Part shown: positions 54,304 to 63,888 of the stretch, in pieces
Position numbering within the stretch: position 1 is the stretch's first letter
How the letters are laid out: the number at the start of each line of letters is the position of its first letter
Made by a program: the position numbers and the translations under genes
DNA from: Lachnospiraceae bacterium
GTDB taxonomy: Bacteria > Bacillota > Clostridia > Lachnospirales > Lachnospiraceae
Direction: 5' to 3'
DNA length: 64,000 bases
Assembly: GCA_017503735.1 (NCBI GenBank)
Contig: JAFVSN010000039.1
Location: 1-64,000, forward strand
The notes under the pieces: generated by a model
Seen by the model: only the letters and a program-made list of their open reading frames with translations
Databases searched by the model: none
What the model was told of the DNA's origin: nothing

Positions 54304-54618
54304 AGAGCTGTCGCACGAACAAACAAGCTCTCACTCATTCAGCTCTTGCGTTTAGTATACTCTAGAATAAAGATAGTTGCGGCTACATGATATATTTTTC
54401 GAATTTGTCCGAAGGACCGCGTTTTTAGCTGAGTCGAAATCACCTCTTAACGGTTCTAAGTCTCGAGGCCACACCCGAGAGACGTTTAGAACCGGTTAGA
54501 GGAAGTTTGACGAAGCGTTGCGCTTTGAGAAAAATAAATCATGTAGCCGCAACTATCTTATCTAGAATCCTCCAAACGCAAGAGCGGGGCTTCGCATTTG
54601 CTCGTGTGACACGAGCCC
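54304..54618 (-). ncRNA. Probable structured ncRNA, family not identified
   Basis: Minus-strand transcript predicted from a TTGCAA-18-TATAAT promoter (54625-54654). Nested pairing: AAACGCAAGAGC (54574-54585) with its complement at 54342-54353; an exact 22-bp pair 54538-54559 / 54370-54391; an inner pair at 54443-54460 / 54484-54502 with GTCTC / GAGAC; small hairpins at 54409-54419 and 54513-54526. A weak hairpin (AGAGCT / AGCTCT) and TTTATT end it at 54304. No coding frame. It could be a known large Clostridia RNA class (e.g. raiA motif) or a leader of the DUF1461 gene. Confidence 0.65.
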
Positions 54619-54624
54619 TTCCCT

Positions 54625-54654
54625 ATTATAAAACAAAGCGTCCTTCCATTGCAA
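54625..54654 (-). promoter_or_regulatory. Promoter of the structured ncRNA
   Basis: TTGCAA (54649-54654), 18-base spacer, TATAAT (54625-54630) on the minus strand. It overlaps the terminator hairpin of the upstream ABC gene. Confidence 0.6.
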
Positions 54655-54671
54655 GGATGGAAAGACGCTTT
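54635..54671 (-). terminator. Terminator of the ABC exporter pair
   Basis: AAAGCGTC / GACGCTTT stem continuing into TTCCAT / ATGGAA, followed on the minus strand by GTTTTAT. Confidence 0.8.
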
Positions 54672-54688
54672 CTCTTAATTTTATTCGC

Positions 54689-54827
54689 GCGTGTAGTCCC
54701 GGGGTCCTTCGGACCTTACCCCCACCTCGCGGCCAATGCCGCTCGGTCGTGGGCGCGTTCGCATGACTTTGCAACTGTCCGGAAGCAAGCTTCCACAGTT
54801 GCTTGCATGCTCACTTTGCCTACACGC
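54689..54827. repeat. Structured repeat element, copy B
   Basis: Outer arms GCGTGTAG / CTACACGC. The part at 54738-54824 matches copy A in the trpB leader, with compensated differences in the hairpin GCAACTGT...ACAGTTGC. It lies in the 3' UTR of the ABC transporter gene, whose stop is at 54831. Confidence 0.75.
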
Positions 54828-54830
54828 ATA

Positions 54831-56744
54831 TTAGGTCGCGATACCCGCAAACTGGTTCTGATACAGTTTTGCGTACTCGCCGTTTTTCGCTAACAGTTCA
54901 TCGTGGTTGCCTTCCTCTACGATGACACCGCCCTTTAATACCACAATCTTATCCGCATCCCGAATGGTAGACAAACGATGCGCAATAATCAGGCTGGTAC
55001 GGTTCTTCATGAGAGCAAGCATTGCCTGCTGGATGTGCATCTCGGTACGGGTATCAACGTTGGAGGTTGCTTCATCCAGAATCAAAATCTGCGGATTTGC
55101 AATAACCGCACGGGCAATGGCAAGAAGCTGACGCTGTCCTTGGGATAAGTTGCTTCCGCCTTCCGTCAGCACCGTATCGTAGCCGTCCGGCAAACGATTG
55201 ATAAACTTATCCGCCTTGGCGGTCTTTGCCGCAAACTTAATCTCCTCTTCCGTAGCATCCGGATTTCCGTAGCGGATATTGGCACGGATAGTATCCGCAA
55301 ACAATACCGTATCCTGCAATACAATCGCGATGGAATCACGAAGGGTTTTCTTCGGAATCTCCGTAATATTCATGTTGTCCACATAAATCTTTCCGCCGTC
55401 CAGCTCGTAGAACCGGGTCAACAGATTTACAATCGTAGTCTTACCGGAACCGGTAGCACCGACAATTGCGATTCTCTGTCCCTTCTTTACGGAAAGATCA
55501 AGACCCTTAAGCACCGGTTCATCCGGCACATACCCGAAGCGGATATCTTCAAATTCGATATTACCCTGAATCTGGCTTGCCTCTACGTCAAGCGTTCCTT
55601 CATCAATTTCATTCGGCGTATCCATAATCTCGAAAATACGCTCCGCACCGGCTAACGCGGTCATAATGGACGCGTACTGGTTTGCAATCTGGTTAATCGG
55701 ATGATTAAACTTCTTGGAATACTGGAGCATTGCCTGAATATCACCTGGGGTCATACGACCGCCTTTTACCATAAAGAAGATACCGAAGGCTGCTACCAAT
55801 ACATACTGTAAGTTTCCGAGGAAGTTCATGCACGGTCCCATAATGGAACCGAACACTCTGGACTTAATGCTGGTCTTACGAAGTCCCTCGCTGATTTCGT
55901 TAAATCGTTCAATGGACTCCCCTTCCTTTCCGTAAGCCACAACCGTCTTATAGCCGATCACCATTTCTTCCACTTCTCCGTTTAACTTACCCAGTAACAT
56001 CTGCTGCTCCACAAAGTAACGGCGCATGAACTTTGCCAGCTTCGCGGAAACAAGCAGGGTAAGCGGTACGGTAACAAAGGCTACCAGCGTTACAATCACA
56101 TTACAGCGAAGCATGAAGAACAACGCTCCGAAGAAGGTTAAAATACTGGAAAACAGTGACGCAATGGACTGGGAAACCGCATTGGACACATTTTCCACGT
56201 CATTGGTCATACGGGACATCAAATCACCGTGACGGCGGTTATCTGTCTCCGCAATGGATAAGCGGCTGATTTTTGCGAACAGGTCGTTCCGCATTGCATA
56301 AACCGTATCCTGCGAAATCTTTGCGGACAAAATACTTTGCAAATAAGTAAAACCCGCACTGAATGCAAACAAAAGAATCATCTTAAGCAAAATCTGCTTT
56401 AAACTTTCAAAGTCTACTACAAACTTTTTATCTACCAGACGAATGGTATCGATTGCCTGGCCCTGTAAGGTCGGTCCGAACAAATCAAGAATCGTCACCG
56501 CACTCATGGTAAGTAACAGTGCAAGCAAAAAGTATTTACTTCTGCCGATGACCTTTACAAGACGAAGCAACGTCTTTCCGGTATTCTTCGGCTTTTCCTT
56601 ATTGAGGCGGGCACCCATCATTCCTCCCGGGCCTCCTCTGCGTCCTCCCGGTCCGAAGCCCGGTCCCGGACGTCCCTGTGTCATTCCCTGTGCCGGCATG
56701 CCTTTCGGCGGCTGCCCCTGTGGCGGTCTGTTCTGATTACTCAT
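54831..56744 (-). CDS. ABC exporter half-transporter (canonical NBD)
   Basis: 637 residues: a Pro/Gly-rich N-terminal extension (about 45 residues), six helices, and an NBD with GATGSGKTT, LSQGQRQ, ILILDEATSNVD. The catalytic Glu is present. The start at 56744 (GGAGGTGC before it) overlaps the stop of the partner gene by 8 bases. Together they form a heterodimeric multidrug/lipid-type exporter. Confidence 0.94.
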   Translation of the reverse strand: MSNQNRPPQGQPPKGMPAQGMTQGRPGPGFGPGGRRGGPGGMMGARLNKEKPKNTGKTLLRLVKVIGRSKYFLLALLLTMSAVTILDLFGPTLQGQAIDTIRLVDKKFVVDFESLKQILLKMILLFAFSAGFTYLQSILSAKISQDTVYAMRNDLFAKISRLSIAETDNRRHGDLMSRMTNDVENVSNAVSQSIASLFSSILTFFGALFFMLRCNVIVTLVAFVTVPLTLLVSAKLAKFMRRYFVEQQMLLGKLNGEVEEMVIGYKTVVAYGKEGESIERFNEISEGLRKTSIKSRVFGSIMGPCMNFLGNLQYVLVAAFGIFFMVKGGRMTPGDIQAMLQYSKKFNHPINQIANQYASIMTALAGAERIFEIMDTPNEIDEGTLDVEASQIQGNIEFEDIRFGYVPDEPVLKGLDLSVKKGQRIAIVGATGSGKTTIVNLLTRFYELDGGKIYVDNMNITEIPKKTLRDSIAIVLQDTVLFADTIRANIRYGNPDATEEEIKFAAKTAKADKFINRLPDGYDTVLTEGGSNLSQGQRQLLAIARAVIANPQILILDEATSNVDTRTEMHIQQAMLALMKNRTSLIIAHRLSTIRDADKIVVLKGGVIVEEGNHDELLAKNGEYAKLYQNQFAGIAT

Positions 56745-58488
56745 TTGCAGCACCTCCTTCCATATATGCACCGGACTTCATCTGAGAATCATAAATGTCA
56801 CGGTACGTCTCACTGCACTGCAACAACTCTTCATGGGTTCCGCAATGCAGGATGGTTCCTTCTTCCAAAACAGCGATACGGTCTGCCTGTTTCACACTGG
56901 CAATACGCTGTGCAATCATAATAATCGTGGTATCATCAAGCTTCTCCTTTAAAGCACGTTGAAGCTTTCCTTCCGTCACAAGGTCGAGGGCGGAAGTGGA
57001 GTCATCTAAAATCAACACCTCCGGCTTACGAAGCATGGCTCGTGCAATGGACACTCTCTGCTTCTGACCGCCGGAAAGGGATGCACCCTTTTCCGCAATA
57101 TAGGTATCATATTGTTCATTGAACCCCTCGATGAAATCCGCCGCCTGGGCAATGGCAGCCGCTTCCTTGATTTCCTCTATGGTTGCTTCCGGATTACCCC
57201 AACGGATATTGTTGGCTACCGTATCAGAGAAGAGTTCACTCTTTTGCATCACATAACCGATTTTCTCACGAAGGGCGGTCAAATCATATTCCTTTACATC
57301 TACTCCGTCCAAAAGAACGGTTCCTTCCGTCGCATCGTAAAAACGCGGCAGAAGATTTACAAGGGAAGTTTTACCGCAACCGGTGGCACCGATAATGGCA
57401 AGAGTCTCTCCCTGCTTGATTTTTAAATTGATATCCCGAAGCACCGGATCACCCTGGGTTCCCGGATAACGGAAGGATACATTTTTAAACTCAACGGTTG
57501 CCTTTCCGGTTCCTTCTTTCACAGATCCTCCCTCGATTACCGGGTCCGCATCAATCACTTCGTTAATACGTCCTGCGGAAGCCATGGCACGGGATACGGA
57601 CTGGAACATCATGGAAACCATCATGACAGACATCAAAATCTGGGTTACATAGTTAATCGCTGCCATAATGGAGCCGGTGGTCATCCCTGCATTTTCGATA
57701 TGTATCTGGAAACCGCCGATGTAAATAATCGCAATTACCGCAAAGTTCATCACCAATGTAATAACCGGTCCGAACAAAGCCATAATCTTTAATACCTTAA
57801 AGTTTGTTCCGCGAAGTTCGTCATTGACTCCTTCAAAACGCTTGATTTCGTAATCTTCCTGTCCGTAAGCCTTTACCACTCTGGCACCGCCTACATTTTC
57901 CTGTACTACGGAATTTACCTTGTCGAGTTTTTTCTGTACCACGGAAAACAACGGGGTTGCCTTCATAAGAATAAAGGTCACCATGATAATCATCACCGGA
58001 AGGGCACATGCAAGCACTGCACCGAAGCTTAAATCCAGCGTCAGCATCATCAAGGCTCCGCCGATAAAAAACATAGGGGCACGGACACACATGCGAAGCA
58101 ACATCTCCACAAACTCCACCACCATGGCAATGTCGTTGGTCATACGGGTTACCAAAGAACCGGTAGTAAAATCGTCTGTCTGTTCAATGGAAAGCGACAT
58201 TACCTTTTTGTACGCATGCACACGTAAATCTTTACCAAAGCTCTGGGCTGCTCTTGCCGCCGTATAGGCACAAAACACACCGAAAAATCCGCCTACAAGA
58301 ACAATGATCAGCATCAAAATGCCGGTACGGATCACATAACCCATGTCTCCGTTTTCAAGCCCTCTGTCCACAATACCGGACATCAGCTTCGGTTGCAACA
58401 AATCCGCAAACACTTCTCCCATCATCATGAGCGGAGAAATCACTGCGAAAAACCAGTAGGGTTTCAAAAACCGAAATAATTTTTTCAT
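56737..58488 (-). CDS. ABC exporter half-transporter (degenerate Walker B)
   Basis: 583 residues: six helices and an NBD with GATGCGKTS, LSGGQKQ and VLILDDSTSALD. Asp replaces the catalytic Glu, as in one half of many heterodimeric exporters. Co-transcribed with the next gene. The 197 bases upstream show no clear regulatory element. Confidence 0.94.
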   Translation of the reverse strand: MKKLFRFLKPYWFFAVISPLMMMGEVFADLLQPKLMSGIVDRGLENGDMGYVIRTGILMLIIVLVGGFFGVFCAYTAARAAQSFGKDLRVHAYKKVMSLSIEQTDDFTTGSLVTRMTNDIAMVVEFVEMLLRMCVRAPMFFIGGALMMLTLDLSFGAVLACALPVMIIMVTFILMKATPLFSVVQKKLDKVNSVVQENVGGARVVKAYGQEDYEIKRFEGVNDELRGTNFKVLKIMALFGPVITLVMNFAVIAIIYIGGFQIHIENAGMTTGSIMAAINYVTQILMSVMMVSMMFQSVSRAMASAGRINEVIDADPVIEGGSVKEGTGKATVEFKNVSFRYPGTQGDPVLRDINLKIKQGETLAIIGATGCGKTSLVNLLPRFYDATEGTVLLDGVDVKEYDLTALREKIGYVMQKSELFSDTVANNIRWGNPEATIEEIKEAAAIAQAADFIEGFNEQYDTYIAEKGASLSGGQKQRVSIARAMLRKPEVLILDDSTSALDLVTEGKLQRALKEKLDDTTIIMIAQRIASVKQADRIAVLEEGTILHCGTHEELLQCSETYRDIYDSQMKSGAYMEGGAANE

Positions 58489-58685
58489 CTTCCTCTCCTC
58501 CTTTACCTTTTTTGCTTCTTTACATCTTGTGAATCAAAAAAGTTTACGCCAACAAACAAAAAACGTTGCACGAAACCAATTAATTAGAATTATAACTCAC
58601 ACAAAAAAATAAGTCAAGGAACAGACTCTGTCTATTCTGTGACTTATTTGTGAATTCTTTTCAGTTTTCTCCCTATAAGAAAAAC

Positions 58686-60599
58686 CTACTTCTTCGCTTT
58701 TTCCGCTTTCTTTCTGTTTTTCTCCACATACATCCGCTTATCCGCTTCCCCGATACAATCATCCAATATACTGTACGGATCTAACCGGATCAAGTCGTAA
58801 CCGGAACTGATCGACATCTCCGCTCCGCCTTCATGCTTTGCATTATACTTCTTAATTGCCTTCTGCACTCTGGTCCAATAGTTTACCGCTTCCTGCTCGG
58901 AAAAGACCGTTCCCATCACAACGAATTCATCTCCGCCGTAACGCACCACGTAAGCATCTCCGGCTTCCTCCTGTAAAATCCGTCCCGTATCCCGGATAAT
59001 GCGGTCGCCTTCTTCATGACCGTAAACGTCATTAATTTTCTTCAAACCGTCGATATCCGCAAAGGAAAGATGCAAAAACATCTGACGGTCGATACATTTT
59101 TCTTTTACGATTGCAAAATAACGCTCCATCCCGAACCGGTTGTATACCCCGGTCAATGGGTCACGGATTGTTGCATCGTCTAACTTTACCATGGCATTGA
59201 TTAACATGGTGTGCTTTCGCATATTCTCCACGGAACTTCCGATGGAGTTTAACCATATAATATACAACGGATTCCCGATTGGGAAGGTACTGTCCGCGAA
59301 AACAAGATATCCGTAATTCCGATCCAAATAATGTAACGGTGAAAAAATATAAAGTCTCGGTTCCCCATCCTCCTGAAACAGGGTATCCAATGCATATTTC
59401 GAAGGAAACGGCTCCTTTTCAAAGAACATTCCGTCTTTGTACGCAATCACAGGGCCCGCATCTTCCGTATAGGCTAACCACTCCGCCGCACTTCTTGTCT
59501 CCTGCTCCACCGTAGCATTCCGGAACACATTATTAATAAATCCCTTGTTTACACAGCAATAAAATTCTCCCGGGTTCACTTGTCTTACAAAATCCTGTAC
59601 AATGTTTTTCCAACTGTCAAACCCTACGGTCTCCGCAATATTTTTCTCAAAATTAATCAGATGGTGAATCATAATCCGTCGTGTAAAATCGGACCCCCCG
59701 CCTTTTTTTGCAAAACTTCTGATGATCTCTTTTCTTACCGAACCGTCACGTGCTTCGTCTAACATTACCTCATCCGAAACTCTGTAATCCTGTTCCGCAG
59801 CTTCTCCCTTCATCAGTTGTAACAAAGCTTCACATGCCTGTAACCCTACTTCGAACGAATTTACCCGTACCGAAACAATCTGCGGATAATGAACGCGACA
59901 CTCATAGGAATAATCATAACCGGTGATGACCACATCCTCCGGTACACGATACCCGTTCTTTGACAAAACATCATATACCGTAATAGCCATGGTATCATTG
60001 GAACAAACAATTGCCTCCGGGAACGGAAGAGAAGATTCCAACACAGCTTTTGCAGCCATTTCACCACCGATTACATAAAAGTCTCCGTGGGTGATCCGTT
60101 CCTCCTCCACCGGAATACGATTTTCTTTTAACACATCCAAATAAGCTTTATAACGTGCTTCCGCATCTACATTTCCGTCGATTCCCTTTACAAAATGAAG
60201 ATTCTTCATTCCGCGGTCTTTGACCAGATACTCCATGAGATCGCGCATTCCGGCATAGTTGTCCGACCACACCGCCGGTGCATTTTTATATTTGCAACCG
60301 ATGGTCACAATCGGTGTGGAAACAGTTTCCAACATCTGCTCGATGCATTCCTTATTCTCTTTCATATGAAAAGCGTCCGCAGACAAAATAATACCGTCAA
60401 ACAGATTCAAATCCGGCAACATGGCAATATTTACTTCACCCTGATTGTGACGCTCTTTTTCATAAACTCCCGTAAACCAAACAAATACAGCTACGTTGCA
60501 ACCGTTAAACATGCCGCACTGTTCGATTCCCTTTAAAACCTCTGCCTGGTTATCCGTATCAAGAGCTGTCATTATCACCGCGATGTTTTTCCGTTTCAT
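58686..60599 (-). CDS. Diguanylate cyclase with LacI-type ligand-binding domain
   Basis: 637 residues. Residues 1-270 match a type-1 periplasmic-binding (LacI/GalR sensor) fold without signal peptide or HTH; a middle region of about 160 residues follows; the C-terminal GGDEF domain has RYGGDEFVV near residue 555 and DPLTGVYNR at its start. It probably makes c-di-GMP in response to a cytosolic sugar-like ligand. No RxxD inhibitory site is seen. Flagellin and chemoreceptor genes lie near. Confidence 0.9.
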   Translation of the reverse strand: MKRKNIAVIMTALDTDNQAEVLKGIEQCGMFNGCNVAVFVWFTGVYEKERHNQGEVNIAMLPDLNLFDGIILSADAFHMKENKECIEQMLETVSTPIVTIGCKYKNAPAVWSDNYAGMRDLMEYLVKDRGMKNLHFVKGIDGNVDAEARYKAYLDVLKENRIPVEEERITHGDFYVIGGEMAAKAVLESSLPFPEAIVCSNDTMAITVYDVLSKNGYRVPEDVVITGYDYSYECRVHYPQIVSVRVNSFEVGLQACEALLQLMKGEAAEQDYRVSDEVMLDEARDGSVRKEIIRSFAKKGGGSDFTRRIMIHHLINFEKNIAETVGFDSWKNIVQDFVRQVNPGEFYCCVNKGFINNVFRNATVEQETRSAAEWLAYTEDAGPVIAYKDGMFFEKEPFPSKYALDTLFQEDGEPRLYIFSPLHYLDRNYGYLVFADSTFPIGNPLYIIWLNSIGSSVENMRKHTMLINAMVKLDDATIRDPLTGVYNRFGMERYFAIVKEKCIDRQMFLHLSFADIDGLKKINDVYGHEEGDRIIRDTGRILQEEAGDAYVVRYGGDEFVVMGTVFSEQEAVNYWTRVQKAIKKYNAKHEGGAEMSISSGYDLIRLDPYSILDDCIGEADKRMYVEKNRKKAEKAKK

Positions 60600-60649
60600 T
60601 GCGCTCCTCCTATTTTCCGGTAGTGCTTATCCTTTGACGAAACCTTCCG

Positions 60650-61402
60650 TTATCCAAGCAGCTTTAATACGCCTGCATGATTGTTCATCTGTGCCTTCAT
60701 GGCAAAAATACGGTACCGGGATAAAATATCCTCCCGATTCTTATTCGTGACTGCCAAACCGTAATCCGTATCACGAATCCTGCTGTTGGCTGCCATCAGA
60801 TTAAGTCCCGCATTCTCGTTATAATTTATGGTATGGCCGAGGGCATTGGTCTTTGCACCCAAACGGCTTCTTGCCTTGCTCACTGCCTTTATGGCATTGT
60901 CAATACTGTCCAAAGAGAATTTGCCGGTCACATTAAAGTCTGCAATTCCCAAGGAATCCAAAGTAGAATTCTCCATCTGAATCTTAAGACCGCCGCCGGA
61001 CGGGTTGGTTGCCAAAGAAAGATCCGCCATACTACCGTCCAAAAGCTTCATGGTGTTGAACTCCGTTCCTCTTGCCGCATCCTGAACGGACTGTTTCAAA
61101 CCGTCAATCTCCATCTGAATCAGTTCCTTATCCGAGGAAGAATAAATCCCGTTGCCTGCCTGTACCGCAAGCTCCCGGATTCTCTGTAACGAATCCTGTA
61201 TCGTAGAAAGAGCCCCGTCGGCCACATTCATCAGATTCATGCCGTCTGCCGCATTGTTTGTGCCGACCGCATATCCGTTTGTCTGCGCCAAAAGCTTCTC
61301 ACTGATTGCAAGACCCGCCGCATCATCCGCCGCGCTGTTAATACGTTTTCCGCCGGCAAGAGAGGTAAATAAACGCTGTGACTGAATTGCCGATACACTC
61401 AT
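60650..61402 (-). CDS. Flagellin (short N-terminus)
   Basis: 250 residues. The conserved RINSAADDAAGLAISEKL block begins near residue 20 instead of about 34, so the D0 helix is about 14 residues shorter than usual. The C-terminus (NREDILSRYRIFAMKAQMNNHAGVLKLLG) is typical. The ATG at 61402 has AAAGGAGGAG before it. It may be a minor filament protein. A sigma-A-like promoter precedes it. Confidence 0.88.
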   Translation of the reverse strand: MSVSAIQSQRLFTSLAGGKRINSAADDAAGLAISEKLLAQTNGYAVGTNNAADGMNLMNVADGALSTIQDSLQRIRELAVQAGNGIYSSSDKELIQMEIDGLKQSVQDAARGTEFNTMKLLDGSMADLSLATNPSGGGLKIQMENSTLDSLGIADFNVTGKFSLDSIDNAIKAVSKARSRLGAKTNALGHTINYNENAGLNLMAANSRIRDTDYGLAVTNKNREDILSRYRIFAMKAQMNNHAGVLKLLG

Positions 61403-61452
61403 AGGAACTCCTCCTTTCCGTTTCCGAAGAAAAAATAGTACTTTCTTACTAT

Positions 61453-61482
61453 ATTGTATCACAAGAATAAGTATTTTGTCAA
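61453..61482 (-). promoter_or_regulatory. Promoter of the flagellin gene
   Basis: TTGACA (61477-61482), 18-base spacer, TACAAT (61453-61458) on the minus strand, just after the PfkB stop. Confidence 0.7.
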
Positions 61483-61485
61483 TTT

Positions 61486-62442
61486 TTACTGACGAATTAA
61501 AGCCTCAATTTCTTCTTTTTCCGGCATTACCGCAAGGGCTCCTTTTCTTGTGGTAATGATTGCCGCTGCCCCATTGGCAAACCGGAGCATTTCCTCTAAT
61601 TCTGCCTTTTTATAATCCCGGAAACCGTTCTTTAAAATGTAATGTAACACACATGCGTGGAACGTATCTCCCGCACCGGTTGTCTCTACGGTATCCACCC
61701 GGTATGCCGGCCATTCCGCAAAGGAGGAATTTGATAACGCCATACTGCCGTTTTTTCCGAGGGATACTAAAATCAACGAAATATCATACTTTGCCTTTAA
61801 CCGTTCCGCTGCCTTTTTGTAATCCCTCTCTCCGGTCAGCCACTCGATTTCATTATCCGATATTTTCAAAATATCACAGTGTTCCAAACCGTAAATTGTT
61901 CGTTCCTTTGCAATCGCAAGACTTTCCCACAGAGGTGCCCGTAAATTCGGGTCAAAAGAAATCAAAGCCCCCGCATGCTTTGCCACATCAATAGAATCTT
62001 CCGTTGCTTTCTTCCCGTCTTCCGTGGTCATGGACAAGGTTCCGAAATGAAACACTCTGCAACCCAACAATAATTCTTCCTTTACATCGGCGGAAGTCAG
62101 CATCATATCCGCCCCCGGATTACGGTAAAAGGAAAACTCCCGGTCCCCGTCCGCTTTGGTATGAACGAACGCCAGTGTCGTATTCACAACCGGGTCATCC
62201 ACCAGGCCGGTTGTATCGATTCCCACATCGGCAATTACCTTACGCAGACGTTTTCCGAATATGTCCGCTCCCACCTTACCTACAAAGGCGGTACGATGTC
62301 CAAGCTTACTTAACATGGCAAGCACATTACACGGTGCCCCGCCCGGATTTGCTTCCAGCAAAGGATTTCCCTGGGGGCTGAGTCCGTTTTCCGTAAAATC
62401 GATCAACAATTCACCTAATGCGGTTACATCTATGTTTTTCAT
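61486..62442 (-). CDS. PfkB-family carbohydrate kinase (fructokinase-like)
   Basis: 318 residues. GELLIDF near the N-terminus, PGGAPCNVLAMLSKLG, and the C-terminal VETTGAGDTFHACVLHYIL with catalytic Asp (GAGD). It resembles bacterial fructokinases. The ATG at 62442 has GGGAGG before it. Confidence 0.9.
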   Translation of the reverse strand: MKNIDVTALGELLIDFTENGLSPQGNPLLEANPGGAPCNVLAMLSKLGHRTAFVGKVGADIFGKRLRKVIADVGIDTTGLVDDPVVNTTLAFVHTKADGDREFSFYRNPGADMMLTSADVKEELLLGCRVFHFGTLSMTTEDGKKATEDSIDVAKHAGALISFDPNLRAPLWESLAIAKERTIYGLEHCDILKISDNEIEWLTGERDYKKAAERLKAKYDISLILVSLGKNGSMALSNSSFAEWPAYRVDTVETTGAGDTFHACVLHYILKNGFRDYKKAELEEMLRFANGAAAIITTRKGALAVMPEKEEIEALIRQ

Positions 62443-62514
62443 GCCACGACCTCCCTTGTTCTTTTGCTGTAAGTATATCAATTTTTCACAAAAAAGTAAA
62501 CTTCAAATCCGTAT

Positions 62515-63888
62515 TTATACGAAACGTTCCGTTTCCGCGTGAAGCACTTCCGCCACTGCCTTATTCTCTCCCATCTCATCAGCTACCGTATTGATATCTT
62601 CCACCAGCATATTTGCATGTTCCGTTACATCCGCCACACTTTCCGCACTTTCCTCAATGGCAACTGCGATCCCGTTGACCGTCTGATTGATTTCATCCAC
62701 AACCTGTAGCAGAACCTCTGCCATCCGGTGAAACTCGGTTACGATTTCATTCACATGCACCGCATCCCCGTTATACTGCTTTCCGGAATCTACAAAGCCG
62801 TCATAATCCGGTAAGATCGCCTCATTTATATACGTTACGATTGCATTGGAACAGTCTGTTAACTCCTGCACAGCCGCCACCACTATTTTATTGATTTCCT
62901 GGATATTATCCGCCGTCTGCTTACTGGAATCCGCCAATACTCTGATTTCATCCGCAACCACCGCAAAGCCTTTTCCCGCTTCTCCTGCTCTGGCAGCTTC
63001 AATGGAGGCATTTAACGCCAACAGATTCGTCTGACCGGAAATCTGTAAAATCTCATCGGTCAGTGCATTAATCCGCTCAACTTTCTTACTGTCTTCAATG
63101 GCTCTGCGCAGTTTCGCAATATTCTCTCCCACAACCGCTCCGGTATTCTGCTTATTCTCAATGGCTTTTTGCTCCAGCTCCTCCGCTCTTTGCTGCATGG
63201 CATCCGCATAGGTTACCAGATCCTTTGTTGCCCCGGTCAGGGTATCCACCTGTTGGTTGGCATTCCGGGTATTTTCCCGTATGGTAGCAACAGAAGCCGT
63301 AATCTCTTCCATCGTAGCGGATAACTCCTCCATGTTTGCGGAAATGTCCATGGAACTTGCATTCACACCGGTCACTTTTCCTACCACATTGTCTACCACC
63401 GTATGTAATTTATCGGAGCACACCGTTACCTGTCCCATGGTCTGCTGTAACGTGGCAATAAACGAGTTGATTCCCACCGCAAGCTGGCCAATCTCGTCCT
63501 TTCCCCTTACAACAACCCGTTGTGTCAAATCTCCTTTTCCTTCTTCAATCTCCACGATCATTCCCTTTAACTTCCGGTTCATGGCAAGCATCGGCCGAAG
63601 CACACCGGAAATTGCAATGGACACCACCAAAACCGTAGCGAGCACAGCGATGATCATCTTTGTTGTATTGGAAGATTTCATGCCCTCAAACAACTTGTTC
63701 TGCTCCGCCAAAAGCTTCTGCACCTCCGGTGTAACTTCCGTCAGATGTTCCGAAATTTTTACAGATTTCTCAACCATCATATTGGTAGCAATATTAGATT
63801 GTATGCAGGTAACCAACAACAAAAATGCCAACAATCCGATGGGAATCATCACCTTCCACTTAATACTCATATTTCTTACAAACTTCAT
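62515..63888 (-). CDS. Methyl-accepting chemotaxis protein
   Basis: 457 residues. Two helices flank a short (about 50-residue) outside loop, then HAMP and a signalling domain with the hairpin tip [41 protein letters not shown]. The small sensor loop suggests indirect or limited ligand sensing. AAAGGAG precedes the ATG. Bases 63889-64000 contain no recognisable gene. Confidence 0.93.
   Translation of the reverse strand: MKFVRNMSIKWKVMIPIGLLAFLLLVTCIQSNIATNMMVEKSVKISEHLTEVTPEVQKLLAEQNKLFEGMKSSNTTKMIIAVLATVLVVSIAISGVLRPMLAMNRKLKGMIVEIEEGKGDLTQRVVVRGKDEIGQLAVGINSFIATLQQTMGQVTVCSDKLHTVVDNVVGKVTGVNASSMDISANMEELSATMEEITASVATIRENTRNANQQVDTLTGATKDLVTYADAMQQRAEELEQKAIENKQNTGAVVGENIAKLRRAIEDSKKVERINALTDEILQISGQTNLLALNASIEAARAGEAGKGFAVVADEIRVLADSSKQTADNIQEINKIVVAAVQELTDCSNAIVTYINEAILPDYDGFVDSGKQYNGDAVHVNEIVTEFHRMAEVLLQVVDEINQTVNGIAVAIEESAESVADVTEHANMLVEDINTVADEMGENKAVAEVLHAETERFV

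Noticed and set aside
54562..54774. 70-codon minus-strand frame over copy B and the ncRNA start
   Set aside because: No ribosome binding site; explained by the repeat element and terminator.
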